Shown here: in pieces, positions 1 through 5,605 of the stretch
Layout of the letters: the number at the start of each line of letters is the position of its first letter
How positions within the stretch are numbered: the stretch's first letter is position 1
DNA from: Ardenticatenia bacterium
Lineage (GTDB): Bacteria; Chloroflexota; Anaerolineae; Aggregatilineales; Aggregatilineaceae
DNA length: 9,467 nt
Reading direction: 5' to 3'
Assembly: GCA_026984385.1 (NCBI GenBank)
Contig: JALSSH010000426.1
Span: 1 to 9,467, forward strand
The notes under the pieces: model-generated
The model's database searches: none
What the model saw: only the letters and a program-made list of their open reading frames with translations
Told to the model about the DNA's origin: nothing
Position numbers and translations under genes: made by a program

Positions 1-52
1 CGCACCCCTGCCTAAACAGGATATGCGGGGTGGATGAAGATCGCTTGTGGGG

Positions 53-328
53 TTAAATGAAGAACGAGAGCACCACCAGCCCCAACAAAAACGCCCCGGA
101 AAGCACCGCCATATTGCGCAAATCCTCGATCACATAAGCATACTGTACGCGCAAGTCGGCTTCTGTGGTCACCGAAGCGCTTGGGCGGGCAGCCGCTTTG
201 CGCGCGGGCGCGGCGGGTGACTCTTTGGCAGCCGATGACGCGGCGGGTGTGCCCTGGCTTTGCACTTGACGGCGCACCTGTTCTAGCGTTGCTTGCGGAA
301 TATTTGGACGGCGTTTTTTCTTAGCCAC
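53..328 (-). CDS. Small tail-anchored membrane protein, unknown function
   Basis: I do not recognise this 91-residue protein. It has three visible parts. Residues 1-24 are basic and probably helical (AKKKRR followed by a Glu/Arg/Gln-rich stretch). Residues 25-55 are a low-complexity Ala/Pro/Ser linker. Residues 73-91 are one hydrophobic segment that runs to the very C-terminus, so the protein looks tail-anchored with its N-terminus in the cytoplasm. The start is GTG at 326-328, supported by an AAGGAG ribosome-binding site about ten bases upstream; no ATG fits better. It lies 39 bases downstream of the sortase gene on the same strand, so co-transcription is likely. It has no LPXTG-like sorting signal and no signal peptide, so it is not an obvious sortase substrate. 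The call as a real gene is fairly sure because of its start signal and composition; its role is unknown. Confidence 0.7.
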   Translation of the reverse strand: MAKKKRRPNIPQATLEQVRRQVQSQGTPAASSAAKESPAAPARKAAARPSASVTTEADLRVQYAYVIEDLRNMAVLSGAFLLGLVVLSFFI

Positions 329-367
329 GATATACGCGCTCCTTGTCTTGTCGTGAAAAATGCCCCC

Positions 368-1468
368 TCACGACGCAGGGCCGCTTGCCTGCAAACGCCC
401 GACCACGATCATCCGCTGCGTGTCCACGCGGTACGGGTGACAGGTGATCAGAGTTACAATAGGCTCGTTGCCCGCTGCAAGCACCCACACGTCGGAAGGA
501 TCAACAACAAATTTATCGTACACGACGTAAGAATACCAGCGATGATTGTTGGCTTGGATGCGAATCTCATCGCCAGGCTCAAGATATTGAATGTCTCGGA
601 AGATTTCCCCGTAAATGTCGTTATGGGCCACCAAAACCATGTTGCGCGGCTCGCCCGGGTTGGCGCTGCCCGCATAGTGCCCCACACCTCTGAGCAACTG
701 CTCCCAATCGTCCCCCTCATAGATCGAAGCGTCCACTTGCACCCGCGCCGTGTTGATCACAATGCGCACCGGACTACTCGGTTGCGGGGTAGCCCGCTCG
801 GCACGTGGAGCGGTTAGCTGCGCCAGCGCCACCGGACGCAAACTTTCCGGCACTTCGTCCAAATTAAACGCATACTCGCCGCCGGTGGTGTCCGGTGAGT
901 AGTGTCCACCCGGCAACACATAGTCCGAAAGGCGAATGCTGAGATCGGGGCGTGGGGTCGAGGTGACGCGCATCGCGTCGGCTTCGCGCTGAATGTCGGC
1001 GGATTTTTGCTCTAGCGCCTCGATCTTGCTGTTTTCCGCCATAATTAAATAGCTGCCCAGAAGCAAGATGGCGACAATGCCCACCACGCCAAGCATTTCC
1101 ACGGCCAACAACGCACGGTCAAAAAAACGACGGCGCGTCGGGGGCGCAAGTGATGTCCCGTTCGCGGTTGACGTTGGCCCGGGGGGAGCAACGACGGCCT
1201 CGTCCTCAAAGCGCGGCACATCATCGGCCCGATCGTAAACGGCGGGTGGCGCTTCAACGGCGTGAGGCTGAGCGAAGGTTTCGGAGGGCGGTTCAACGGC
1301 CCGTTCAATCGGTGCGGCCACGCGACGGCCTTGTTGCTCCAATTGCCGCAAGCGCTCTTGACGCAACGCCCGCTTGCGGATCGCCAGGATACGCTCCAAT
1401 TCTGCGATGGAAAGATCGTCTACAGGTCGTTTGTCGCGCATACCTTCGTTGTTCCAAAGCTCTTGCAT
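368..1468 (-). CDS. Sortase family transpeptidase with long cytoplasmic N-terminus
   Basis: This 366-residue protein is a membrane-anchored cysteine transpeptidase of the sortase family, which joins secreted proteins to the cell surface or to each other. The catalytic triad is visible: His282 in VAHND, Cys343 in TLITC, and Arg352 in TQRMIVVGRL. The sortase beta-barrel spans about residues 237-360. A single membrane segment lies at about 119-143, followed by a short Glu/Lys-rich helix (144-166). Most sortases have only a short N-terminal tail. This one has about 115 residues before the membrane segment: a charged Arg/Gln/Glu helix (18-47) and a Pro/Ala/Glu-rich linker. The ATG at 1468 is kept as start, but an in-frame ATG at 1441 (residue 10) is also possible. 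Neither has a strong ribosome-binding site, and the predicted leader is very short. No substrate with a sorting signal is in the window. The subclass was not assigned. Confidence 0.9.
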   Translation of the reverse strand: MQELWNNEGMRDKRPVDDLSIAELERILAIRKRALRQERLRQLEQQGRRVAAPIERAVEPPSETFAQPHAVEAPPAVYDRADDVPRFEDEAVVAPPGPTSTANGTSLAPPTRRRFFDRALLAVEMLGVVGIVAILLLGSYLIMAENSKIEALEQKSADIQREADAMRVTSTPRPDLSIRLSDYVLPGGHYSPDTTGGEYAFNLDEVPESLRPVALAQLTAPRAERATPQPSSPVRIVINTARVQVDASIYEGDDWEQLLRGVGHYAGSANPGEPRNMVLVAHNDIYGEIFRDIQYLEPGDEIRIQANNHRWYSYVVYDKFVVDPSDVWVLAAGNEPIVTLITCHPYRVDTQRMIVVGRLQASGPAS

Positions 1469-1489
1469 ATATCATCCGATGGCGTTGGG

Positions 1490-1498
1490 AGTATAGCA
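1490..1498 (-). promoter_or_regulatory. Extended -10 promoter of the sortase gene
   Basis: The minus strand reads TGCTATACT, an extended -10 element (TG-n-TATACT, five of six matches to TATAAT). No good -35 hexamer is found 16-18 bases upstream, which is tolerable for extended -10 promoters. The predicted transcript would start around 1483, only about 15 bases before the ATG at 1468. This fits the lack of a clear ribosome-binding site. Confidence 0.45.
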
Positions 1499-1628
1499 CA
1501 AATAGTCGCGCTCAGGGGTGATCTTTGGCCGCAACTTGGGCTTTCGGCCAAAGTGACGATCGTAAGAGCGCCTCACGCTTCCACGCCCATCCGCAACAAA
1601 CCGAACTGTGCCTTTGCGCCAGGTAGGT

Positions 1629-1634
1629 TATAAT
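1629..1634 (+). promoter_or_regulatory. Perfect -10 box upstream of gatC
   Basis: TATAAT on the plus strand is a perfect -10 hexamer. No convincing -35 is seen at 16-18 bases upstream. Transcription from here would start near 1641 and give a gatC leader of about 90 bases. It is divergent from the sortase promoter at 1490-1498. Confidence 0.45.
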
Positions 1635-1658
1635 CAGCGTGTCATAAAAACGGTGTGC

Positions 1659-1682
1659 GGGCGGCGCACGCCGCCCCCCCCC
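1659..1682 (+). other. GC hairpin followed by nine-C run in the gatC leader
   Basis: GGGCGGC (1659-1665) and GCCGCCC (1670-1676) form a perfect seven-base-pair stem with a GCAC loop. The right arm merges into a run of nine C (1674-1682). It lies between the predicted gatC promoter and the ribosome-binding site, so it would be transcribed. There is no U tract, so it is not a standard terminator. Its role is unknown. Confidence 0.4.
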
Positions 1683-1732
1683 GAGCGGGTGGAATAGCTG
1701 CTCGCAAATGAGCTGATGGGAGAGATGTTGTC

Positions 1733-2026
1733 ATGCCTCAGATCGACCGCGCCACCGTCGCGCACATCGCCGAGTTAGCCAAATTGGCGCTCAGCGAAGA
1801 AGAAGCCACGCTGTACACCGAACAGCTTTCCGCGATATTGGAATATGCCGAGCGCCTGCAAACGCTCGATACCGAAGCCATTCCCCCCACCGCTTCCGTG
1901 TTGCCGCTGCGCAATGTGTGGCGGGAAGACGCCGTCCGCCCCTCTTTGCCACGCCAAACCGCGCTCGCCAACGCCGCAGAAACCGACGCCGACCAATTCC
2001 GCGTTGTGGCCGTGTGGGACGAATAA
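1733..2026 (+). CDS. gatC: Asp-tRNA(Asn)/Glu-tRNA(Gln) amidotransferase subunit C
   Basis: GatC is the small subunit of the cytoplasmic GatCAB complex, which amidates misacylated Asp-tRNA(Asn) and Glu-tRNA(Gln) with ammonia from glutamine. It wraps around and stabilises the GatA amidase. The 97-residue length is normal for the family. The typical pattern is visible: VAHIAELAKLALSEEE near the N-terminus (9-24), LSAILEYAERLQTLDTE (32-48), REDAVRPSL (64-72) and an Asn-Ala-rich C-terminal segment (80-97). The usual prolines of the C-terminal motif (NAP and VP) are replaced here by NAAET and VVAVW, a mild divergence. A GGGAGAG ribosome-binding site at 1718-1724 sits eight bases before the ATG. gatA and gatB are not in the window, so this is a detached gatC. 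The next gene follows after 45 bases and may be co-transcribed. Confidence 0.93.
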   Translation: MPQIDRATVAHIAELAKLALSEEEATLYTEQLSAILEYAERLQTLDTEAIPPTASVLPLRNVWREDAVRPSLPRQTALANAAETDADQFRVVAVWDE

Positions 2027-2071
2027 GCGTCGCTGCTGCCAACTATCAAACGATCGTGAAAGGGTAACGTT

Positions 2072-2986
2072 GTGAGCGCTCGTACTTCTTCCGCCGTGCT
2101 ATTGATCGTCGAATCCGACGCCTCTCTTTTGCATACCCTGGAACAACACTTCACCCAATTGGGCTACGCGGTTTTGGCCGCGCGCAACGGCCAAGAAGGG
2201 TTATACTACGCCCAAAACCAACATCCTCACGTGATCTTGTTGGCGCTGCGCCTGGGCGATCTCGACGGGCTGGACGTGTTGCGTCATTTGCGCAAGATGC
2301 CGCGCACCAGCCGCGCGCCGGTGATTATGTTGGCCGGCCACAACGAGGCGATGTTGCGCCACCGCGCGCTAGAAGCTGGCGCCGATGACTTCTTGGAAAA
2401 ACCGCTGGACTTGGACATCCTGGCGTTGCGCGTGCGCAATGCGCTCCGCCGCACCGGACGCGAAAGCCTTGTCGAGCCACGAACCGGTTTGCCCACCGAC
2501 CCGCTGATCGAGGAACAGCAACAGGCTTTCCAACGCCAGCCGAACTGGTATCAGATCGAGCTGACATTGGAGCATTTCGACGTGCTGCGAGACCGCTACG
2601 GCGTGGTGGCGGCCAATGAAGCGTTGCGTTTTGCGGGCAAGCTCATCGCCCAGATCGTCGCCGAACAGGGCGGCGCGGGGAGCTTTGTGGGGCATTACAC
2701 CAACAGCGAGCGCTTTGTGATCCTCACGCGCGCGGCCAACGGCCCTTCGCTGCGAAATACGTTGGCCCGGCGCGTGTCGCAGGAGCTGGCCTCGTTCTAT
2801 TCCTTCGAGGAACGCGCTCAAGGCTATGTGTTGGTGGACGGGAGCAAGGGGGATATGGTGCGCAAACCGTTGATGAGCGCTCGCGTTCAGGTCACGACTG
2901 CGGCGGGCACAGAAGCCGCCTCGTCGTCGGATATCGGCGCGGCGTCCACCGAAGAAGACGCCGCCGATTCGCCTTTTGACTGGTGA
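2072..2986 (+). CDS. Pseudo-receiver + degenerate GGDEF domain protein
   Basis: This 304-residue cytoplasmic protein has response regulator architecture without the expected catalytic residues. Residues 8-126 are a receiver fold, but the phosphoacceptor Asp is Ala58 (LLALRLGDLDG), the Thr/Ser switch is Ala88 (VIMLAGHNE), and the acidic pocket reads E14-S15-D16. Only the conserved Lys110 (EKPLD) remains. Residues 133-270 align with a GGDEF domain: TGLP at 138-141, LEHFDVLRDRYG at 166-177, and SERFVIL at 212-218. The GGDEF signature itself is TNSER (210-214), the metal-binding Asp is Thr165, and the usual inhibitory RxxD site is missing. The last 34 residues are an acidic, Ala/Ser-rich tail. 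It is therefore probably neither phosphorylated nor a diguanylate cyclase; a protein- or nucleotide-binding role is inferred. The start is GTG with AAAGGG seven bases upstream. Its 3' end is nine bases from that of pyrH, convergently. Confidence 0.85.
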   Translation: MSARTSSAVLLIVESDASLLHTLEQHFTQLGYAVLAARNGQEGLYYAQNQHPHVILLALRLGDLDGLDVLRHLRKMPRTSRAPVIMLAGHNEAMLRHRALEAGADDFLEKPLDLDILALRVRNALRRTGRESLVEPRTGLPTDPLIEEQQQAFQRQPNWYQIELTLEHFDVLRDRYGVVAANEALRFAGKLIAQIVAEQGGAGSFVGHYTNSERFVILTRAANGPSLRNTLARRVSQELASFYSFEERAQGYVLVDGSKGDMVRKPLMSARVQVTTAAGTEAASSSDIGAASTEEDAADSPFDW

Positions 2987-2995
2987 GCGCGCGGA

Positions 2996-3721
2996 CTATT
3001 CGCCGTCAACCAGCGTGCCGACCTGCTTACCCAGCACCGCGTCAAGCAAGCTGTGGTCGTCCCAAATGTTGAGCACGATCACCGGCAGCTTGTGGTCCAT
3101 ACACAACGTGAGCGCGGTCAGGTCCATCACGCGCACGCGATATTCGATGGCCTCGGAATAGCTGATGGTGTCAAATTTGCGGGCGTGCGGGTTTTTCTTG
3201 GGGTCGTCGGTGTAAATGCCGTCCACCTGCGTCCCCTTGATCAACACCTCTGCGCCGACCTCCATCGCACGCAAGGCAGCGGCGGTATCGGTGGTGAAAA
3301 AGGGATTGCCTGTGCCGCCCGCGATAACGACCACGCGCCCTTTTTCCATGTGCCGCATAGCGCGCAGCCGGATATACGGCTCGGCGACTTGGTTCATGGT
3401 CACGGCGGTTTGTACGCGCGTGGGCACATCGGCACGCTCTAGCGCGTCTTGCAACGCCAAGCCGTTCATCACGGTGGCGAGCATCCCCATGTGGTCGGCA
3501 GTGGGCTGAGCCATGCCGTACTCCACGCCGATGCTGCCCCGCCACAAATTGCCTGCGCCGATCACCAGCCCCACTTGCACGCCCAGATCGTAGACCGCCT
3601 TAATCTTAGCCGCGATAACGGCGGCTTGGGCGGGGTCTATGCCGCAACCGTGCGGCCCGGCGAGCACCTCGCCGCTCAATTTGAGCATGATACGGCGGTA
3701 ACGCGGTTTATTCTCCGTCAT
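2996..3721 (-). CDS. pyrH: UMP kinase
   Basis: UMP kinase uses ATP to convert UMP to UDP in pyrimidine nucleotide synthesis. It is a cytoplasmic hexamer of the amino-acid-kinase fold, unrelated to eukaryotic UMP/CMP kinases. The 241-residue length is standard. Motifs seen are KLSGE (14-18), GAGNLWRG (55-62, with Ala where GGGN is usual), the DHMGMLATVMN segment (76-86), GGTGNPFFTTDTAAALRA (135-152) and VDGIYTDDPKKNP (166-178). It is the third gene of rpsB-tsf-pyrH, separated from tsf by 80 bases that hold a strong hairpin with a U tract. No clear promoter follows that hairpin, so expression probably depends on read-through. The ribosome-binding site is weak (AAAGG or GAGA upstream of the ATG). 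frr, often the next gene, is absent here; a convergent gene follows instead. Confidence 0.96.
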   Translation of the reverse strand: MTENKPRYRRIMLKLSGEVLAGPHGCGIDPAQAAVIAAKIKAVYDLGVQVGLVIGAGNLWRGSIGVEYGMAQPTADHMGMLATVMNGLALQDALERADVPTRVQTAVTMNQVAEPYIRLRAMRHMEKGRVVVIAGGTGNPFFTTDTAAALRAMEVGAEVLIKGTQVDGIYTDDPKKNPHARKFDTISYSEAIEYRVRVMDLTALTLCMDHKLPVIVLNIWDDHSLLDAVLGKQVGTLVDGE

Positions 3722-3756
3722 CGTTCTCTAGCCTTTGCCTCAGCCGACATCTTGCA

Positions 3757-3799
3757 GGCAAAAAAGGGGGGATTAGGTTGTCCTAATCCCCCTTTTGCC
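3757..3799 (-). terminator. Intrinsic terminator/attenuator between tsf and pyrH
   Basis: Read on the minus strand, GGGGGATTAGG and CCTAATCCCCC pair perfectly over 11 base pairs with an ACAA loop. They are followed by C and six U. Flanking GGCAAAA and TTTTGCC extend the symmetry. The hairpin begins about three bases after the tsf stop codon and ends about 36 bases before the pyrH ATG. On the plus strand the same hairpin is followed by only four T, so the minus direction is favoured. It would terminate most rpsB-tsf transcripts and lower pyrH expression by partial read-through. Confidence 0.85.
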
Positions 3800-3801
3800 G
3801 T

Positions 3802-4416
3802 TTAGGCTTCGTTCTCGTCGGCTTCGCCGACTTCAAAGCGTGCGAAGCGTCTCAGCGTGATATTTTCGCCGAGTTCGGCGATAGCCTGCGTGATAAGCTC
3901 GCCGATGGTGAGGCTATCGTCCTTGATGAAGGGTTGCTCCAAAAGCACGACATCCTCGTAGAACTTCGTCATGCGCCCCTCGACAATTCGGTCCACGATG
4001 TGCTCGGGCTTGCCTTCTTCCAAAGCGCGGCGGCGCTGGAGATCGCGCTCCGCTTCCAGCACAGCGGCGGGGATGTCTTCCCGCTTGACATATTGCGGGT
4101 TGAGATTGGCGATCTGGAGCGCGATGTCGTTGGCAAGCGCGCGGAACTGGTCGGTGTTGGCGACGAAGTCGGTTTCGCAATTCAGCTCCAAAAGCACGCC
4201 CAGCCGATTGGTGTGGTGGATATAGGCGTGGACGATGCCTTCGTTGGTGGCACGGCTGGCCTTTTTGGCCGCCTTCGCCAAGCCTTTTTCCTTCAGAAAC
4301 TCGGCGGCTTTTTCCATATCGCCGTCGAATTGCGTCAGGGCGTTTTTGCAATCGAGCGGGCCGGCGCCGGTACGCGCCCGCAGCTCTTTGACCATTTGGG
4401 CCGTGATCGTCGTCAT
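3802..4416 (-). CDS. tsf: Elongation factor Ts (short form)
   Basis: EF-Ts is the guanine-nucleotide exchange factor that releases GDP from EF-Tu during translation elongation. The N-terminal UBA-like domain with VKELRARTGAGPLDCKNAL is at about 9-27, and the EF-Tu-contacting motif TDFVA is at 82-86. At 204 residues it is the short form, lacking most of the second core subdomain present in the roughly 283-residue Escherichia coli protein; short forms are known from Thermus and several other phyla. The ATG at 4416 lies three bases after the rpsB stop codon, so translation is probably coupled. The C-terminus is acidic (GEADENEA). The gene is followed almost at once by the hairpin terminator at 3757-3799. 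Confidence 0.96.
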   Translation of the reverse strand: MTTITAQMVKELRARTGAGPLDCKNALTQFDGDMEKAAEFLKEKGLAKAAKKASRATNEGIVHAYIHHTNRLGVLLELNCETDFVANTDQFRALANDIALQIANLNPQYVKREDIPAAVLEAERDLQRRRALEEGKPEHIVDRIVEGRMTKFYEDVVLLEQPFIKDDSLTIGELITQAIAELGENITLRRFARFEVGEADENEA

Positions 4417-4419
4417 CGG

Positions 4420-5322
4420 CTAGTTTTCCTCGCTCTCTTCCTGGGTTTCGGATTCGCTCTCTGCGGCTTCAGCGGCCTCAGCGGGCTGTTCTTCTTCGTC
4501 GGCAAAGTCCAACTCGCCGCTGCGTAGCTTCGCCAAGGTTGCCTCGCCAAGATAGGCCTCGTCGGTGTCCATTTCGGCCAGCGCTTCTTCAAAGTCCACG
4601 TCGGCGGCTTCGGCTTCGTCCTCGTCACGGTGCGCCTTGCGCAACGCGATCCCCTCCAGCACGGCGTCGGCCATGACGCCGGTCAACAGCTTGATCGCGC
4701 GGATCGCATCGTCGTTGGCGGGGATGATGTAGTCGATCGCGTCCGGATCGCAATTGGTATCCACCAGCGCGATAACGGGAATCTTCAAGATGTTCGCTTC
4801 ATGGACGGCGGTATCTTCACGGCGTGTGTCCACGATGTAGATCAGGTCGGGCAAGCGCGACATCGTCAAAAGACCGCCGAAGCGCAAGCGCATCTTGGCG
4901 AGCTTGCGATCCATCAACAAGCGTTCTTTTTTGGTCAGCCGCTCAAAGAAACCTTCTTCGCGCTGACGTTCCAGCATCTTGAGCGTTTCCAGCCGTTCGC
5001 GCATCGTCCGCCAGTTGGTCAGCGTGCCACCCAGCCAACGCTGGTTGACATACGGCATACCGCAACGCATGGCTTCGGTGGCGATCGTCTCTTGCGCTTG
5101 GCGCTTTGTGCCCACGAAGAGCAGCGAACCGCCCCCCGCGACCGTATCCCGCACAACGCCGTAGATTTGGTCAAGAAAGACGATGGTCTGTTGCAGGTCA
5201 ATGATGTGGATGCCGTTGCGCTCTGTGAAGATATAGGGCTTCATCTTGGGGTTCCACTTGCGCGCACGGTGGCCGAAGTGGACGCCCGCTTCGAGAAGTG
5301 CTTTCATCGAAACGACGGGCAT
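4420..5322 (-). CDS. rpsB: 30S ribosomal protein S2 with acidic C-terminal extension
   Basis: S2 is a late-assembling protein of the small ribosomal subunit that helps S1 bind. The 300-residue product carries the family signatures: MKALLEAGVHFGHRARKWNP (6-25), FTERNGIHIIDLQQT (31-45), GGTLTNWRTM, DTRREDTAVHEA and PANDDAIRAIKLL. The ATG at 5322 was chosen because AGGAGG lies ten bases upstream (5333-5338), the protein then starts where S2 proteins usually do, and the reading frame further upstream has no family similarity and runs through the promoter. Residues from about 229 to the end are an extension rich in Glu, Asp and Ala, absent from the 241-residue E. coli protein. It is the first gene of the rpsB-tsf-pyrH operon. 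The leader (5323-5468) may carry autoregulation, as known for S2 in other bacteria. Confidence 0.96.
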   Translation of the reverse strand: MPVVSMKALLEAGVHFGHRARKWNPKMKPYIFTERNGIHIIDLQQTIVFLDQIYGVVRDTVAGGGSLLFVGTKRQAQETIATEAMRCGMPYVNQRWLGGTLTNWRTMRERLETLKMLERQREEGFFERLTKKERLLMDRKLAKMRLRFGGLLTMSRLPDLIYIVDTRREDTAVHEANILKIPVIALVDTNCDPDAIDYIIPANDDAIRAIKLLTGVMADAVLEGIALRKAHRDEDEAEAADVDFEEALAEMDTDEAYLGEATLAKLRSGELDFADEEEQPAEAAEAAESESETQEESEEN

Positions 5323-5468
5323 GATAGGGTGTCCTCCTGAGACTGTGTTTATACGTCCACACCGTTCATCCCCCGCCGCAATCCGGCTCAGCCGGACAAC
5401 ACAGGCGGAGTCCCGATGTGTGTTGGTCCACGCGAGCACCGACGGCCATTTGCTCCGACGGTCTCGGC
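5323..5468 (-). promoter_or_regulatory. Structured 5' leader of rpsB
   Basis: From the predicted start near 5467 to the rpsB ATG there are about 145 untranslated bases. Near the 5' end, CGAG(C)ACCG (5433-5441) can pair with CGGTCTCG (5459-5466), with one bulge. Within the same segment GAGCA (5434-5438) can pair instead with TGCTC (5451-5455), so the two pairings exclude each other. CCGACGG occurs twice (5439-5445 and 5455-5461). A second hairpin, TCCGGC-TCA-GCCGGA, lies at 5382-5396. S2 represses its own operon through the leader in other bacteria, so a similar role is inferred; no known leader family was recognised. Confidence 0.45.
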
Positions 5469-5473
5469 GCAGC

Positions 5474-5502
5474 ATTGTAGCATAAGGCGTGTGGCCCAAC
5501 AA
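5474..5502 (-). promoter_or_regulatory. Promoter of the rpsB-tsf-pyrH operon
   Basis: On the minus strand the -35 TTGTTG (5497-5502) and -10 TACAAT (5474-5479) are separated by exactly 17 bases. This is the best sigma-70-type promoter in the window. Transcription would start at about 5467-5468. The segment between the -10 box and the start (GCTGC-rich) is GC-rich, as in stringently controlled ribosomal promoters; that last point is inference. Confidence 0.7.
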
Positions 5503-5562
5503 GGGCACGCCGAACCCGGGCTTGGCGCAGATGTGCCGCAGTACACCTCCTGCCCCGATCTG

Positions 5563-5571
5563 TGCTAGATT
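5563..5571 (+). promoter_or_regulatory. Possible extended -10 for amrS
   Basis: TGCTAGATT matches a TG-n extended -10 with four of six hexamer bases. No -35 is visible at the right distance. It would give a start near 5578 and a leader of about 28 bases ahead of the amrS ATG. It is weak and offered only as the best candidate. Confidence 0.22.
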
Positions 5572-5605
5572 CTGTGTAGAAATACACACTCACGGAGTAA
5601 GCGAG

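Noticed and set aside
1..52. ACCCC/GGGGT and CCTG/CAGG pairings at the window start, possible terminator after the 91-residue protein gene
   Set aside because: The stems are short (four to five base pairs) with no U tract in either direction, and the window edge prevents judging the context.
2939..2964. Perfect eight-base-pair inverted repeat (GCGGCGTC/GACGCCGC) near the 3' end of the receiver-GGDEF gene
   Set aside because: It lies within codons for the Ala/Glu/Asp-rich tail and has no adjacent T run, so it is not a convincing terminator.
5323..5589. An 89-codon in-frame upstream extension of rpsB
   Set aside because: It spans the best promoter in the window and has no S2 similarity. The ATG at 5322 has an AGGAGG site and matches the usual S2 start.
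5489..5605. A 39-codon in-frame upstream extension of amrS
   Set aside because: It overlaps the divergent rpsB promoter, has no family similarity, and the ATG at 5606 has a suitable ribosome-binding site.
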